From the NCBI RefSeq assembly GCF_029962835.1, contig NC_080577.1, positions 28,502,501-28,566,500 on the forward strand: 64,000 nt of DNA, written 5' to 3'. The notes beneath the pieces were generated by a model. It had not been told where the DNA came from. It worked only from the letters and a program-made list of their open reading frames with translations, and made no database searches. Origin of the DNA: Magnolia sinica (Eukaryota; Streptophyta; Magnoliopsida; Magnoliales; Magnoliaceae). Position numbers and translations under genes: made by a program. Shown one piece after another: positions 45,743 through 57,429 of this stretch (position 1 is its first letter; every line of letters begins with the position of its first letter).

Positions 45743-46413
45743 GGTACGGGTATTACCATAAGCTTCTGTGGGGCCCACATCAACTTTGTATCATATCCAC
45801 TCCTTCCATTAGATTCGCCCTTGGATGTTAGGCCATCAGGCCAGGATTAAGATCGAATGGAAACTCAGATGAGCCATATCACAAGGAACGGTTAGGATGA
45901 GACGGTCAAGTAATAAAACCTTCCCATTGTTTGTGGGACCCAAAATATTTTAAATTTAAATCTAATCCATTAATCAGACGATACTCAATATCATTAATGG
46001 TTTTGCAAAAACTCATGTCATTATAATTCCCATATTGGCCACACAATATGAATTTATGGGTCTTAGTAATGATTTTACACTGCTCCTTTATTTGTAGCAA
46101 GCATACGTTTAAATCATCCTGATTTTTGGTTTATGCGGTGACTATAATGTGAATGACACGATGGACTGGTTGGATTTGATTCAAAGTTGGTGGTACCCAA
46201 AAAATCCCGATCACGAGTTGTGGTGGTGCCTATACCATATGAACGCGCCTATTTTTCTTTGATTTTTTATTTTGTTTTTTATACGTCTATACACATGCGA
46301 AGGATGTGAATACCTAGGGCTCCGAGAGGAAATCAAAAGCGGATTGGGTGGTGTCGCAAACACCACCGACCTCCGTGGTGTATTAACGTCACCTAGTTAC
46401 GTGGGCCACCCCG

Positions 46414-46983
46414 ATATATATATTATAGGGAAATAGTTCTATGCGATCCCCGTGAGGTCGAGCTGTGTGGGCCCCACCGCGATGCGTGTGGAACATCTAC
46501 CCCTATTAGTCAGATGCACCATTCCATGGTGGGCCTCAGGCTTAAAAATCAAGTCAATCCATGACTTTTGTGAGTCACACCACAAAAAAAAGTTGAGAGG
46601 GGTTTTCCTCCCATTAAAACATTCATAATCATTTTTTGGGCCCACCGAGATGTAATTCATAAATCCAGTCCATCCATTATGTGTGTCCCAATTGGATGAG
46701 GGGTCGGACCAAGTTTCAAACGTATCCAAATTTCAAATGGGCCCCACCAAGTGCTTTTATATGTTTTAGGTACGTCCTCTTATGATTTTAGATGGTATAG
46801 CCCACTCGCGTTCCGTTTACGGCTGATTTTTGGGATACTGTGTCGGTAGGAAATGGTTTTATGCGGTCAAGCTCATGGGAACTTCCCATGAGGTCTGAAC
46901 AATACAGGCCCCAACGTGATGCGTGTCAAACATCTACCCCATCAGTCAGATGCACCATTCAATGGTGGGCCTAGGGCTTAAAA
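46414..46983. mobile_element. Dimeric MITE (unit 6)
   Basis: Same two halves as in the other units. Ends at the deletion scar. Confidence 0.6.
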
Positions 46984-48506
46984 CTATGAACATCTTGTCA
47001 CCATATAACTTATTACAGATGAATACAACTATGAACATCTTGTGTCGAGGATTAAGAACAACTGCAATAGCCATTGTCAGACTTCACTCGGATCAATACT
47101 TATCAAACTTTAACTTCATACATATGGTCATTAATTGTGAGAAGTCTGGTCCACTACAGCTTTTGTGCAAGATATCTTTTTCCCTCAAAAGTTCCGTTAA
47201 AAATTTTTTTGTTGTTGGATACTTACTTCCTAAAAATTTATTCGTTGTGTCGTAAAAACTGAAAGGAACTTGTGAACTGATTCGGCTCTCGACCAATCAT
47301 CATCAGAAGGCAACCAAAGATATGCATTATCACGCTCTGTATAGTGAGAGAATGCATCTCTAAAAGCTATCAATGAATCCAACATTTCAAAAGTTGAATT
47401 CCAATGTGTCATGACATACAACTTCATCGTTCTCTAAGATGACAAATTTAACCGCTTCACGATCTCATTTCATGTATATAATCGTGAAGGTGACCCTCGT
47501 ATGTACTTCACTCTCTCTCTTATGTTCTCAATCGTTGGCTCAATTGTTTTAAGGCCATCGTGTACATCAAGTTTAGGATATGGGTACAACACCTAACATG
47601 AAATATCTTTCCATCAAAATACATGTCACCGGTGGCCCTATACTGGTTTTACAAATTCGTTATCACGCTATTATTTGCAGAAGCATTGTTTAAAGTTATT
47701 GAGGAGATTTTCTTCTCAATGCCCCACTCCACAAGACATTTATACATGCAGTTTGAAATCATCATTCCAGTGTGAAGAAGCGCAAGATAATGAAAGTTTA
47801 TGATTCTCTTGCAGAGCCTCCATTTGGCATCAACGTAGTGGGAAGTTAGTGACATACATCCCTTTCGTTGATTGGATGTTGTCCACAAATCTGATGTCGG
47901 GCTAATTTTGAAAATCGATTCCAACTATCCTTTCAACTTGAGCTTCTCGCTTTCATACATCTCTTTACACACCCTCTTTATTATTGTACGAGATACCTTT
48001 TTGTATATGGGGTTAAGGCCTCTGGATAATTCAACAAAAGAACTCTCTATCATCTGAAATAGTCTTTCATTGGCAATAATAAATTTGGTCGTCAACTTAT
48101 TCACATTGTCTCTATTATACTTGTAGATGGACAGTGTATCCTGTGACAAACCTACTAGAGATTTGGTAAATCAAAGTGTCTATTGTCCTGAAGTCTGAGT
48201 TCTTGGTTTTTTATGATACTTTGATCTGTGTTTCTTCAAAGTTGTGGTTAACCCATCTACTTGTTTAGCATATTGAGCTCTACAGTACTTGCATTGTATA
48301 TTCATTGTGCCGTTTTTCAGGGTTACTTCTTCGAAATCTTTCTACACTATCGATCTTTTTTTCGCTTTTCCCGTAATTTGTGACTGTGAGGTACTAATAT
48401 CAATAGGCACATCTTTATTTTTTAAACATAATCCTTCATCTTTCAAGATCATCGGCGATGTAACTGACAAACTGCCTGGGATATTGGAAAGACCCTTACT
48501 AACCAT
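46984..48506 (-). pseudogene. hAT (ricesleeper-like) transposase, N-terminus to core
   Basis: Best-preserved transposase copy, read leftward from ATG at 48506. A BED zinc finger follows a stop at its usual Trp (SIV-stop-KDFEE). The finger keeps CKYC and HRSKYH (about 48205-48300). Two stops lie near 48175. Then come ERLFQMIESSF, RTIIKRVCKEMYESEKLKL, a stop, SPTSDLWTT (first catalytic Asp, 47889-47891), GCMSLTSHYVDAKWRL, WGIEKK, and TLNNASANN with Asn at the second catalytic Asp (47688-47690). The core continues to KFDKY (47093), with a 1-bp frameshift near 47255. hATC has been deleted. This copy shows where the array's right breakpoint cut the gene (47777). Confidence 0.9.
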
Positions 48507-48582
48507 CTAATAGTTAAAAGATACTAAATCATATTAGCGTTAACAATCTAATGCCTTAAAGATTTATACTAAATCCCTAATT
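48507..48582. other. Upstream flank of the hAT transposase
   Basis: AT-rich. No terminal inverted repeat of the element could be recognised here. Confidence 0.4.
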
Positions 48583-48811
48583 AGTCACTCATCCAAGGTT
48601 GGATAGATTGTAATACTTTCATGTTCTCATTTAAACACACATGCCGAAAATTAGGCAGCATCTCCCCATGTCTCTCCAGATAAGTTGATCTTCCGTTACA
48701 TTCTGATGCCAAATATCTAAGTAATGTGAAGATATTTGACATTAGAAATGAAATGAAAGAAACATATCCAGAGAGAAATAAGGAGATAGAGTGCATATCA
48801 GGTGTGAACAT
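48583..48811 (-). repeat. Duplicated segment with open minus frame, copy A
   Basis: About 230 bp, repeated at 48986-49215. The minus frame encodes 76 residues including LRYLASECNGRSTYLERH and CLNENMKVLQSIQPW. No family was recognised. Confidence 0.7.
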
Positions 48812-48985
48812 TTAAATAGATTATATGAAAGCATACTATCCATCTAACCTTGAACTGTCCAAAATGAGATAATTTGAGCGATTTCTATGCCACCAAAAAT
48901 ACACTATATTTATGTATGGCCACATAAAAATTCTCAAATGGGCAATTAATTATCTAACTCACAAGTCATAATAATAAGTTAAATT
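48812..48985. other. Spacer between duplicated segments
   Basis: AT-rich, nothing recognised. Confidence 0.4.
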
Positions 48986-49215
48986 AGTCACATATCCAAG
49001 ATTGGATTGATTGTAATACTTTCATATTCTTATTTAAACACCCACGTAGAAAATCTGACAGCATCTTCTTATGTTTTTTCAGATAAGTTGATCTTTTATT
49101 ACATTCTGATGCCAAATATCTAAGCAAGATGGAGATATTTGACATTAGAAATGAAAAGGAGGAAACATATCCAGACAAACGAAGAGATAATTTTTCAAAA
49201 TTCGAATCAAGCATA
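48986..49215 (-). repeat. Duplicated segment with open minus frame, copy B
   Basis: Same orientation and same open frame as copy A (LRYLASECNKRSTYLKKH, CLNKNMKVLQSIQSW). Most differences from copy A change amino acids, which argues against selection on a protein. It may be an exon-like fragment of an unknown gene. Confidence 0.7.
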
Positions 49216-49419
49216 TGAATAGTAAATTGGTTTTATTAGATGATTTTTCGATGTGCATAAGAAGGCTAGAAGTTTAAGAGGATCTGAGCCATTCGTGAAT
49301 AATATAATCTCAAAGGAGTTGAAGATCAGGAGCATTTGAAGTATTGAAGAAGTGAAGTTTTGAAGGTTAAAAGACTCAATACTTTATAAGGAGGAAATCG
49401 TCAAATGTGCGCTTTTGAA

Positions 49420-50430
49420 GTTAAGTGAAAAAGACAACAAAAAAATCTTCGATCGATTAAGAGTCCATCTATTAATGCCGATTGGAAGTTGATTGATCGA
49501 GAAAATTTTAAAATTTTTTATTTACTCACTAAACGTTTTTTGACACTTTTAATTCAATTGAAGAAGAAACTTCGATCGATCGATAGGACATTGACTAGTT
49601 TTGATTGATCGAAGAGATCAATTGACGGTTTGTGCGATTTTGCATAAGTGCAGGATTTGTTTAAGTTGGTGGAACTACTCTATTTAAGAAACATTACTAA
49701 GCATGTTTAGGGCATCATGGCAAACAAATAGAGAGAGACAGAGAGAGGCAGAGAATTCTCCCATTCTTCTAGTTTTATTCTTCCTCTTCTTTTTTAGTTT
49801 TATTTTTTTTATGTTTTTCTTCTTTAAGATTAATTTTAATCAGCTATGTTTGGCTAATCTCTTAGCTAAGGCTAAGTGGTAAATCTTTTAATGAATTCTT
49901 AATGCTTAATTCATTTTAAATCAATATTCATGGTTTAATTGATTAATTATAATTGGTTTGATTGAAATTTTTAGTTTGGTGAAAGTTTTAATCTATAAAA
50001 TCCATTGATCCATTGTTAACTCCAGGTAAAATAGATGTTTGAAATTTCTTGCGATCAATTACTTAGTTCTTCATGTTTAGATCAATCAATTAAGATTCAT
50101 ATCTTATTTAGAAATTATTAATTGATTTAACCATTTCATCTTCCAATTGGTACGAATCCTTATTATATTCCAACTGAGTAATAAGGTTGGATTGAAGAAT
50201 TAGCATTGAGGGTTGATTAAAAGTGGATGCTTAGAACCTTGGTTTTCTTTTATTGATTGTTTCTATGTAATTTTAAATTCACTATAATGGGAAAAACTCA
50301 TATTTATTATAGTTCTAGTAGTGTTTTTACCCTCTAATTCATATGGATTGACCTCGGACCCATCGAGTACATTACTAATCTACCACCTGCACTTGGGTGT
50401 GCAATCTAAAGATTGTAACACCTACCTCAT
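49420..50430 (+). mobile_element. LTR-like remnant
   Basis: It contains GATCGATCGA-type blocks (about 49445-49620) and a TATA-like CTATTTAAGAAACAT (about 49680), followed by A/G-rich sequence. A late block, GGATTGACCTCGGACCC to CACCTGCACTTGGGTGTG (about 50345-50405), resembles the region next to the primer-binding site in several plant LTR families. No pol sequence accompanies it. Assignment is by resemblance only. Confidence 0.45.
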
Positions 50431-50502
50431 CTTGAACCCATGTTCCATCATGATCTAACCAAGAAATTGGATGGAGTAGATTTTGCTTAATCATTTCAAT
50501 GG

Positions 50503-50537
<35 letters not shown>
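50503..50537. repeat. (AT)n microsatellite
   Basis: About seventeen AT dinucleotides. Confidence 0.95.
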
Positions 50538-51594
50538 CGAAGACTACTTTGACCAATGTTGACCCGAAACCAAGCCCGACTTGTATCTCTTCTACTTTCT
50601 GCTTCTATTCGGTCAGATGGACGGCCTTGACCCATTTGTGTTTGGTAGTCCATAATGATGGGACTCATTGCTTGATTTGAACCGGCCATCATAATTAGAT
50701 GCCAGCATAACTCCCAACATAGAAATCTTCTAATCAGAACCTCCGAAGATGGCTCACAAGAACCCCTGATCTAACTCATTTTTGAACTCATAACCATCAC
50801 GAACTTGGGAAATTTAATGGATTGCTTAAATTTCTCATTGTATATCATAGTGGGCCCCACCTATCAATCCAAGATGCGAAATCCCATAGCTTTAACGAGA
50901 CTTCTTTCATTTTTGCGTAACGGCAAAGCCACATGCGACATCCATGTCATCAATCCGTGTAGAGCTTTCCCAACTAGCCACAGCTGTCTGAATCTTCTGC
51001 GACTAATTTAAATCAACAATTATTCTTCCTTCACTGAAATTTCTCCCCAACAACTAATTGAGAACTCCCTTCCCTATGTACTATACTTGAAAACCTAATG
51101 TGTAACTATCTAACCTTCTGATCACGAACCCATGGGAAAAAACCAATATGGACCTTTGATTTTATGGGCCTATAAGCTCCATGGGACCCATCTGCATCAT
51201 CCAATAGATTTGGATTAGAGTAATACTTGTTAGACATGATGTCACCATTATTGACTTTCTTGTCCCTCCCGAAAAACCACCATCAACACCATTCGATTAG
51301 AAACTATGTATTGTGTCCCACTTACCATCTACAGTTAAGATTTGATTCCAAGGTTATCAACAATACAACCAATTATGAAACCCCATGCTATTTCTGTAAC
51401 ATCCTTGTGTAACTACAACACCAACATTATTTGTTAAGTTGACCCGTTCATTTTTTAAACCCTTGGCGTACAATCTCCAAAGGAAGAGATTGGGGGAGGG
51501 TGAATACACCCCCAGTGACCAAACAACGGAGATAATATGAGAGGAATAAAAAATGAATCGAAAGAGTGAGTGACATCGAGAGTAGTTTTTTTCA
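50538..51594. other. Intergenic, no gene recognised
   Basis: No ORF with family resemblance. Its right end carries the TGAAT target-site copy of the LTR that follows. Confidence 0.5.
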
Positions 51595-51599
51595 TGAAT
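51595..51599. repeat. Target-site duplication, left copy (TGAAT)
   Basis: TGAAT immediately precedes the LTR start TGTCAGGCTCG. The same 5-mer follows the LTR end at 62373-62377. Confidence 0.8.
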
Positions 51600-52405
51600 T
51601 GTCAGGCTCGTATCCTAGTCCGTACCATTCCGTAAACTCTCGCGATCCTCTCCATCGAATTCCAACAACTCGCGACTTGTAATCGGTGTTTACGCATGAC
51701 TCTAAGTCGTATCTTGTAGATTTGAGTCAGTTCGACCCGAGACTTGTACTTTTGCGACCACGCCGTCACAGCGGTTTCAACACCGCGTCTCGTGCGTCGA
51801 TGCGATACCCAGGCCAGGAGTTGTGGGCCCGCGTTTATTTTGAGAAAATGCCACTCATTGCAATCCTGAGAAGAAAATCTCTACAATCTATCAAATCAAT
51901 CCCATCAATCAATTAAGTATAACACTCATCCCTCTCTCACCCAAAAGTCAACACAACCCATGCCTCTCATGTCACTCTCTTACAAACCCATACCACCCAT
52001 CACCCATCACTCCATCCATCACTCATCCCTCTCTCCTCACATCTCCTCTCTCTCATTCTATCCGCCATTCTTTCCAAGCAACAAGGGTGGACATCCAAGC
52101 TTTCCAAGAGGAGAAGCTAGGTGTGGCTCACTTCCTACCCCAAGATCCTCACCATCCAACCCTTCAATTCTCATCATCATCCATCAAAGATGAAGCTTAA
52201 GAGCTCGGGAGATTAAGGAGCCTAGAAGATTTGCAATCAGTGGGTGTTCATTGCATTAGATCTTGATTTTGATGTAAGGCCCACTTGTGATAAGACCCAT
52301 TTTGATGTATGTGTTGTAGCAAAGGGCGGGACCATAGTAGCGGGGTCACTCCCCTCCATCACACTTCTCCCTCTCTCTTTCTCTCTCTATCTTTCATATT
52401 TATAG

Positions 52406-52910
52406 TCATGATGAGGTGTATGGCCCACCTAATGTGTTCAGCTAAAGTCCAGGCTGTCCAGATTTTTCTGGGCATCCAGTTGGTGGAGCCCACCTTGTTG
52501 TCCATTGTTGAACAAGTCTGGATGAAGGAAACCACAAATACCAGCTTATATACAAAGCTGGTGGGCCACCACGTGGACCCACCATGCTGCACGTGTGCAC
52601 CCACACCACCCAGACCATCCAAATGGTGGGGCCCTGGCTTATGCATCCTATCCAGACCGTCTAGATGGCCCACCTAGCTGTTCGTCTGGACAGGCCCGGA
52701 TGTAGGGAAGTAACAAAGGTCAGCTTGAACTTCAATCTAATGGGCCACATCATGCGGACCCACCCATGATACACGTGTGTATCCACACCATCCGTAAAAA
52801 AACAAAATGAAGCAGATTCAAATCTTTGGTGGGCCACGCACGTGGACCCACCCACGAGGTATATGTTGTATCCATACTGTCGAGATAGGCTGGACGTTAG
52901 GGGGGCTACT

Positions 52911-52993
<83 letters not shown>

Positions 52994-53993
52994 TCTCATC
53001 CTACCATCCATCTGTGGCCCACCATGATGTGTGTTTCATCTACGTCGTTGATCTGGGGCTCACCATGATGCATGTGTTTTGTCCACTCCGTCCAACCGTC
53101 CACTGACTGGAACGGTGGGCCCCACCATGAGGTATGTTTTTTTATATCCAGACCATCCATCCAAAGCTAGTGGGTCCCACACGTGTGGACCCACCTGGGA
53201 GCTGATTGGCTGGTACCTCACCCAGCTATATAGCTGTTGTAATGACGTCAGCGGTCCTGTGAGCCCTGATCATGAGGCAGGTGTTATATCTAAACTGTCC
53301 AACTGGACGTGGGACCCCCCCTTATGTATGTGTTTCACCACGCCGTCCATCTATTCGAGTGGGGGATGGGGCCCACCTTGATGTATGTGTTCTGTATCCG
53401 CACTGTCCATTGTTGGACAGTGCTGTTTGCGGCCAGCCTTGAAGTATATGTTTATCCACTTCGTCCAGCCATTGTGTGGCCCACCAGGGCTTGATCCATG
53501 CACCAGCTGGACTGGCCCACTGATAGGACCCACCATGATAATGTTTCATCCAGACCATCAATCTGCTGGATGCCCAGTGGACCCTAACTGTTGGGTGGGC
53601 TGGACGACCAGCAAGGATCCATTTGATGTATGTGTTTAGGCCCTCGCTGGTCATCTCCTTGTGGGGCCCATGACTGTTGCGTAAGGCCCACTTTATGTAT
53701 GTATTTTATTCAGGCTGCCCATCCGTTTGGTGCCCAAAATAGGCCAGGGGCGCTGCTGGGCCGACCGTCCAGCAGCAGGCCCACTTGATGTATGTTTTAT
53801 ATTCACGTTGGCCATTCCTGGTGGGGCCCATTTGATGATGTATGAGGCCCACCGTGAAGTATGTGTTATGAACACACAACGCCCATTCATTTCCAGATAG
53901 AATGAGGGTCATGGGCCCCATTGCTTTGTAAGGCCCATTGTGATGTATATTAGGCCCATGCAATGCGGCCCATTGTGATGTATATTAGGCACA
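52406..53993 (+). repeat. GTGGGCCCACC-ATGATGTATGTG minisatellite inside the LTR
   Basis: About seventeen degenerate units of CCCACCATGATGTATGTGTT followed by (T)ATCCAGACCGTCCATC-type sequence, spaced 40-110 bp, most regular from 53010 to 53990. The last two units (GGCCCATTGTGATGTATATT) are nearly identical and only about 33 bp apart. Confidence 0.75.
52913..52991. repeat. Long (AT)n tract, able to fold as a cruciform
   Basis: About 39 AT/TA dinucleotides with a phase switch near 52957, making the tract self-complementary. Confidence 0.95.
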
Positions 53994-56900
53994 TGTTCTC
54001 GTACCCCAGCCTCGAAAACCGGGCTCACAATATTCTCGATCACCGATTCTGGCTCCGACAGCCTCCGTAGTACCCCATTCTTGGACCCTGACGCCCATTC
54101 ACCAGGTTCCGACCCTGGGATCTCATAAGGAGGATTTCTATAACATAAGTCTGATTCATAACGAGCACACCCAAGATCATAACATCATAACCATAGATAA
54201 ATAACCACAGGAACAACATTACAAAATCCACTAAGAATTTAAACATTTTACAAGCACAAGGCTTAAAGGGGAGAAATACAAGGACAATACAAAAACAACT
54301 CCAAAAGGGTCCATGGCACGCTCCACGCTCCTGCTTAGCTACTGCTGCTGCCTAGAATCACCTGCACGCATCAATCGTGCATAAGCTTATAGAAAGCTTA
54401 GAGGGCGGTGTAAGTGTGTGTAAGACCAGTGCCGTGAATGTAATATTAGAGTATGCGGAATATGCGGCAAAGACCATGAACACCACCAACCATAACAAGG
54501 CTATGAAATGCGATGTAAGAGTGCCAACAGCCATCCCAAGGCTAAACAATGCAAAGCAGGGCTTATGGAGCCAATGCCTCGTGCAATATACAATATGATC
54601 AAGCTCATCCACACATCAATCCGACATATCAGTATAGTTCCTCTCTAGGGAATCATCGGGGTCAAATACACTCCCTGCTGATTACCGCTCTCCTAGCCGC
54701 ACAGCCCAGTGAGCGTAAGAGACCTCACTACCCGCCTGTGGACAGCAACACCAACAAGGTACTACGATAGCGGACCCATTTATGAGTTGGTTAGACTCAG
54801 CCTAGCTATTGCCCCCTCACTCAGGCGGGTAAGGCCATACCCCCTCCCAACTGACCACGATATAGTAGGAGACGTGGCCTAATGGTAAAGGCACCGATGC
54901 TCATGTTTTTCACTCGGTTTCGGCGTTGGAGTATCTCCCGGTACCATGAAGGTTCTGGACTTTCACCCAAGGATATCCTACACGCCCACAGTGCTCAAAC
55001 AAACATTTTCGGTGTCTAAATCTGGTCATCCACGATATACCTGTGGAGGCTATAGCCCTGATGAAGCTAGGGCGAATATCAATCGTGCTATGCAGTGCAT
55101 GAATCACCCAAATCAACCATGCATCAGTCCTGCGCATACAGCGCCTCAAAAGGGGTAACTCCGTCACTTAAGGAGTCCCATAATAGCCTGCCCAATGGCA
55201 TAAACCATGACCAATCACATCTCAACCAAGCACACATATGATGCAATGAGAATGGGTCATGAAGATAACTAAGTATGTCATGTGTTGATATTGTACTCTC
55301 CTCATAACAAGGTAGGGTCCAGGTACTTAGATAATTTTACATGGAATGGAAGGAGTACAACTACTAATGGGGGCCCAATAGTTTGGGGTAGCCCACTAGA
55401 TAATGTCATAGGCCTAAATGATGAGAATGGGCCTAGTAAAGGGTCTAAGGTGGGCATTCAACCACCAATAGATGAGAATGGGCATAACAAATGGGCCTAG
55501 AGGGGTCCACAATGGGGACATTTAACCACTATTTTCCCCTCATAAGGCGGCCCAACAAAGATACTAGCTAAAACAAGGCCCAAGGCCCGAATACAACTAT
55601 GAACACTAAATGGGCAGCAATACATGTCATTATATATCTCATGATAGGCCTCGAGGAATGGCCCAAAGCCTACATACATCCATATGAGTTAATGGGGCAA
55701 CCATGGCCCAAGGCATACATTAACATAAGCCCGAGTCTTAATGGCCTAATGGTCCATGCAATATGATGGGCCTAATGGGCAGCCCATATGCCCAAAGTAC
55801 ATAGCCAATGGTCAATATAATATTCATCAACATGGCCTTACAAATCAGCCCAAAAACTGGATAATATATATGGGCAACAAGGATCCATTCTTACACTTCA
55901 AATCGGGCTTATAGCCAGCCCATAGGGTCCATTATACAAAGTGGGCAGCCCATACATCAATCTGGGCTCAAGGTTGGGCGTCCAGCCCGTCTAGGCCTAT
56001 TGGACTTCCAAAAATCTGGACTATTTAGTCCTCAATAATTAACCAAAGGTGAGCCTTACAAGGAGTCTGATAATCTGAGGAAATCATGAGCAAAGTGGGC
56101 ATGGAAAGCACCTTCCATCTGGTGGGCCACCCAACTTTAAAATAGCCAATTACAAGTAGAATTTTTCTAAGGCATTGCTGGACATTCAGCCCACCCAGCT
56201 TCCTGGGCCTACTGGAGTCTAGTAAATCATAATTCTGAGTAAAATAGAATTCTCAAGGTGGCACATACATGTGAAAGTGGGTCTCATCAGATGGAATGTG
56301 TGAATACAATACAAAATACAAAGTGGGCCTACTACTAGACAAAAGTCCAGTAGCACCCACAATCTGGGTGTCCCCAAGGGCCTGGACGGCTGGCCCTTCA
56401 AAGCACTCAAGGTGGGCCCCACTATGGACGTCCCACTAGGGGTGGGTCACGTCCAAGTGGGCCACACCAAAGGGAGGGACGGCTGGATGAAACACATCAT
56501 CATGGTGGGCCTAAGAGCTGGGGATGGCCAGCCCTTGTTGGGCGTCAACCCAACTGGGACGTCCAGCAAGGCTACTGGCCCAACAATGTACACCCCCAAA
56601 AATGGTGGCCCGGATGGCCCACATGCACATGAGGAGGGTCCCAACAAGGTGGGCCATAAGAAGGTGATTTGAGAAGCCATTAACACATGTTTAAGCAATC
56701 TACAAAAGTAGACAGCAAGGTTGTAAATAAAATTCAGCTGTTGAAAAAATGTTGTTGGTCCCATCTTGTACACCCAATAGGGTGGGCCCAGGCCTGCCAA
56801 ATCAAAGGGGAAATAGGTGGATTGCGTACACCCATATATGGACAAGAAATGGGGTCCACCAGAGTGGCTGACTATCCCTAAAACTAAGCTAATACATGTG

Positions 56901-57387
56901 TATTTTCTGCATGCAGGACTGCTGGATAGTCCAAAAATTTTAGACCGTCTAGCCCTCTTGGGTCCACTCCATGGAGCTCAAATCAAGGGTGGATGGTGTG
57001 GGCTCCATCATACATCAAGGTGAGGTCCGCACCTCAGAGAATACCTAAAAAAATCTGGAAGAAAGGCATTGTAAATAGGCCTTACAACAACATACAAAAC
57101 CATACAACAATAGGCCTGAAATCTAGACAGCAACATGTTGCTTTCTATTTCCAACCCATTGTAAAATAAATGGAGGGATTAAAGCTTAGATTAAAAAAAG
57201 TGGGGTCCACTTAGATGGGCCACATATACTCCAGACCCAAGCCCCTTACAAAATCATCCAAGAAATCAGGCCTTAGTGGCCATCCAACCCATCCAAACCG
57301 GATGGGCCTGGACATCCCAAAAATTTGGACGGTTTAGAATTTATGGACATATCAGGTGGGTCACATACATCATGAACAAAAGAGGGA

Positions 57388-57429
<42 letters not shown>

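Larger units (their letters stand above)
45626..47777 (-). repeat. Tandem array unit 6 (short, 2.15 kb), joined to the single-copy transposase N-terminus
   Basis: Short unit with the shared scar (filler 46984-46998). Next to the filler it keeps CACCATATAAC, like the long units, while the other short units read CACCATAGAAC. At 47777 it passes without a break into transposase sequence that occurs nowhere else in the window. Confidence 0.92.
51600..53993 (+). mobile_element. Solo LTR (Tekay-like), left part
   Basis: It starts TGTCAGGCTCGTATCCTAG and shares its first 300 bp with the LTR at 63291 and, inverted, with the LTR ending at 58461 (CGACTTGTAATCGG, CGACCCGAGACTTGTAC, CGATGCGATACCCAGGCCA). 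No primer-binding site, gag or pol follows in this orientation. It is interrupted at 53993/53994 by the nested minus-strand element and resumes at about 61781. Confidence 0.85.

Noticed and set aside
52661..53027. ORFs containing long Tyr-Ile repeats
   Set aside because: Translation of an AT microsatellite.
54864..54935. A possible tRNA gene (GTGGCCTAATGGTAAAGGC resembles an A box)
   Set aside because: No B box of the GGTTCGANTCC type at the right distance and no cloverleaf could be drawn. It lies inside the LTR.
56447..56845. A 132-codon minus ORF
   Set aside because: Lies wholly in the GGCCCACC-rich part of the LTR. The translation is repeat-like and unmatched.
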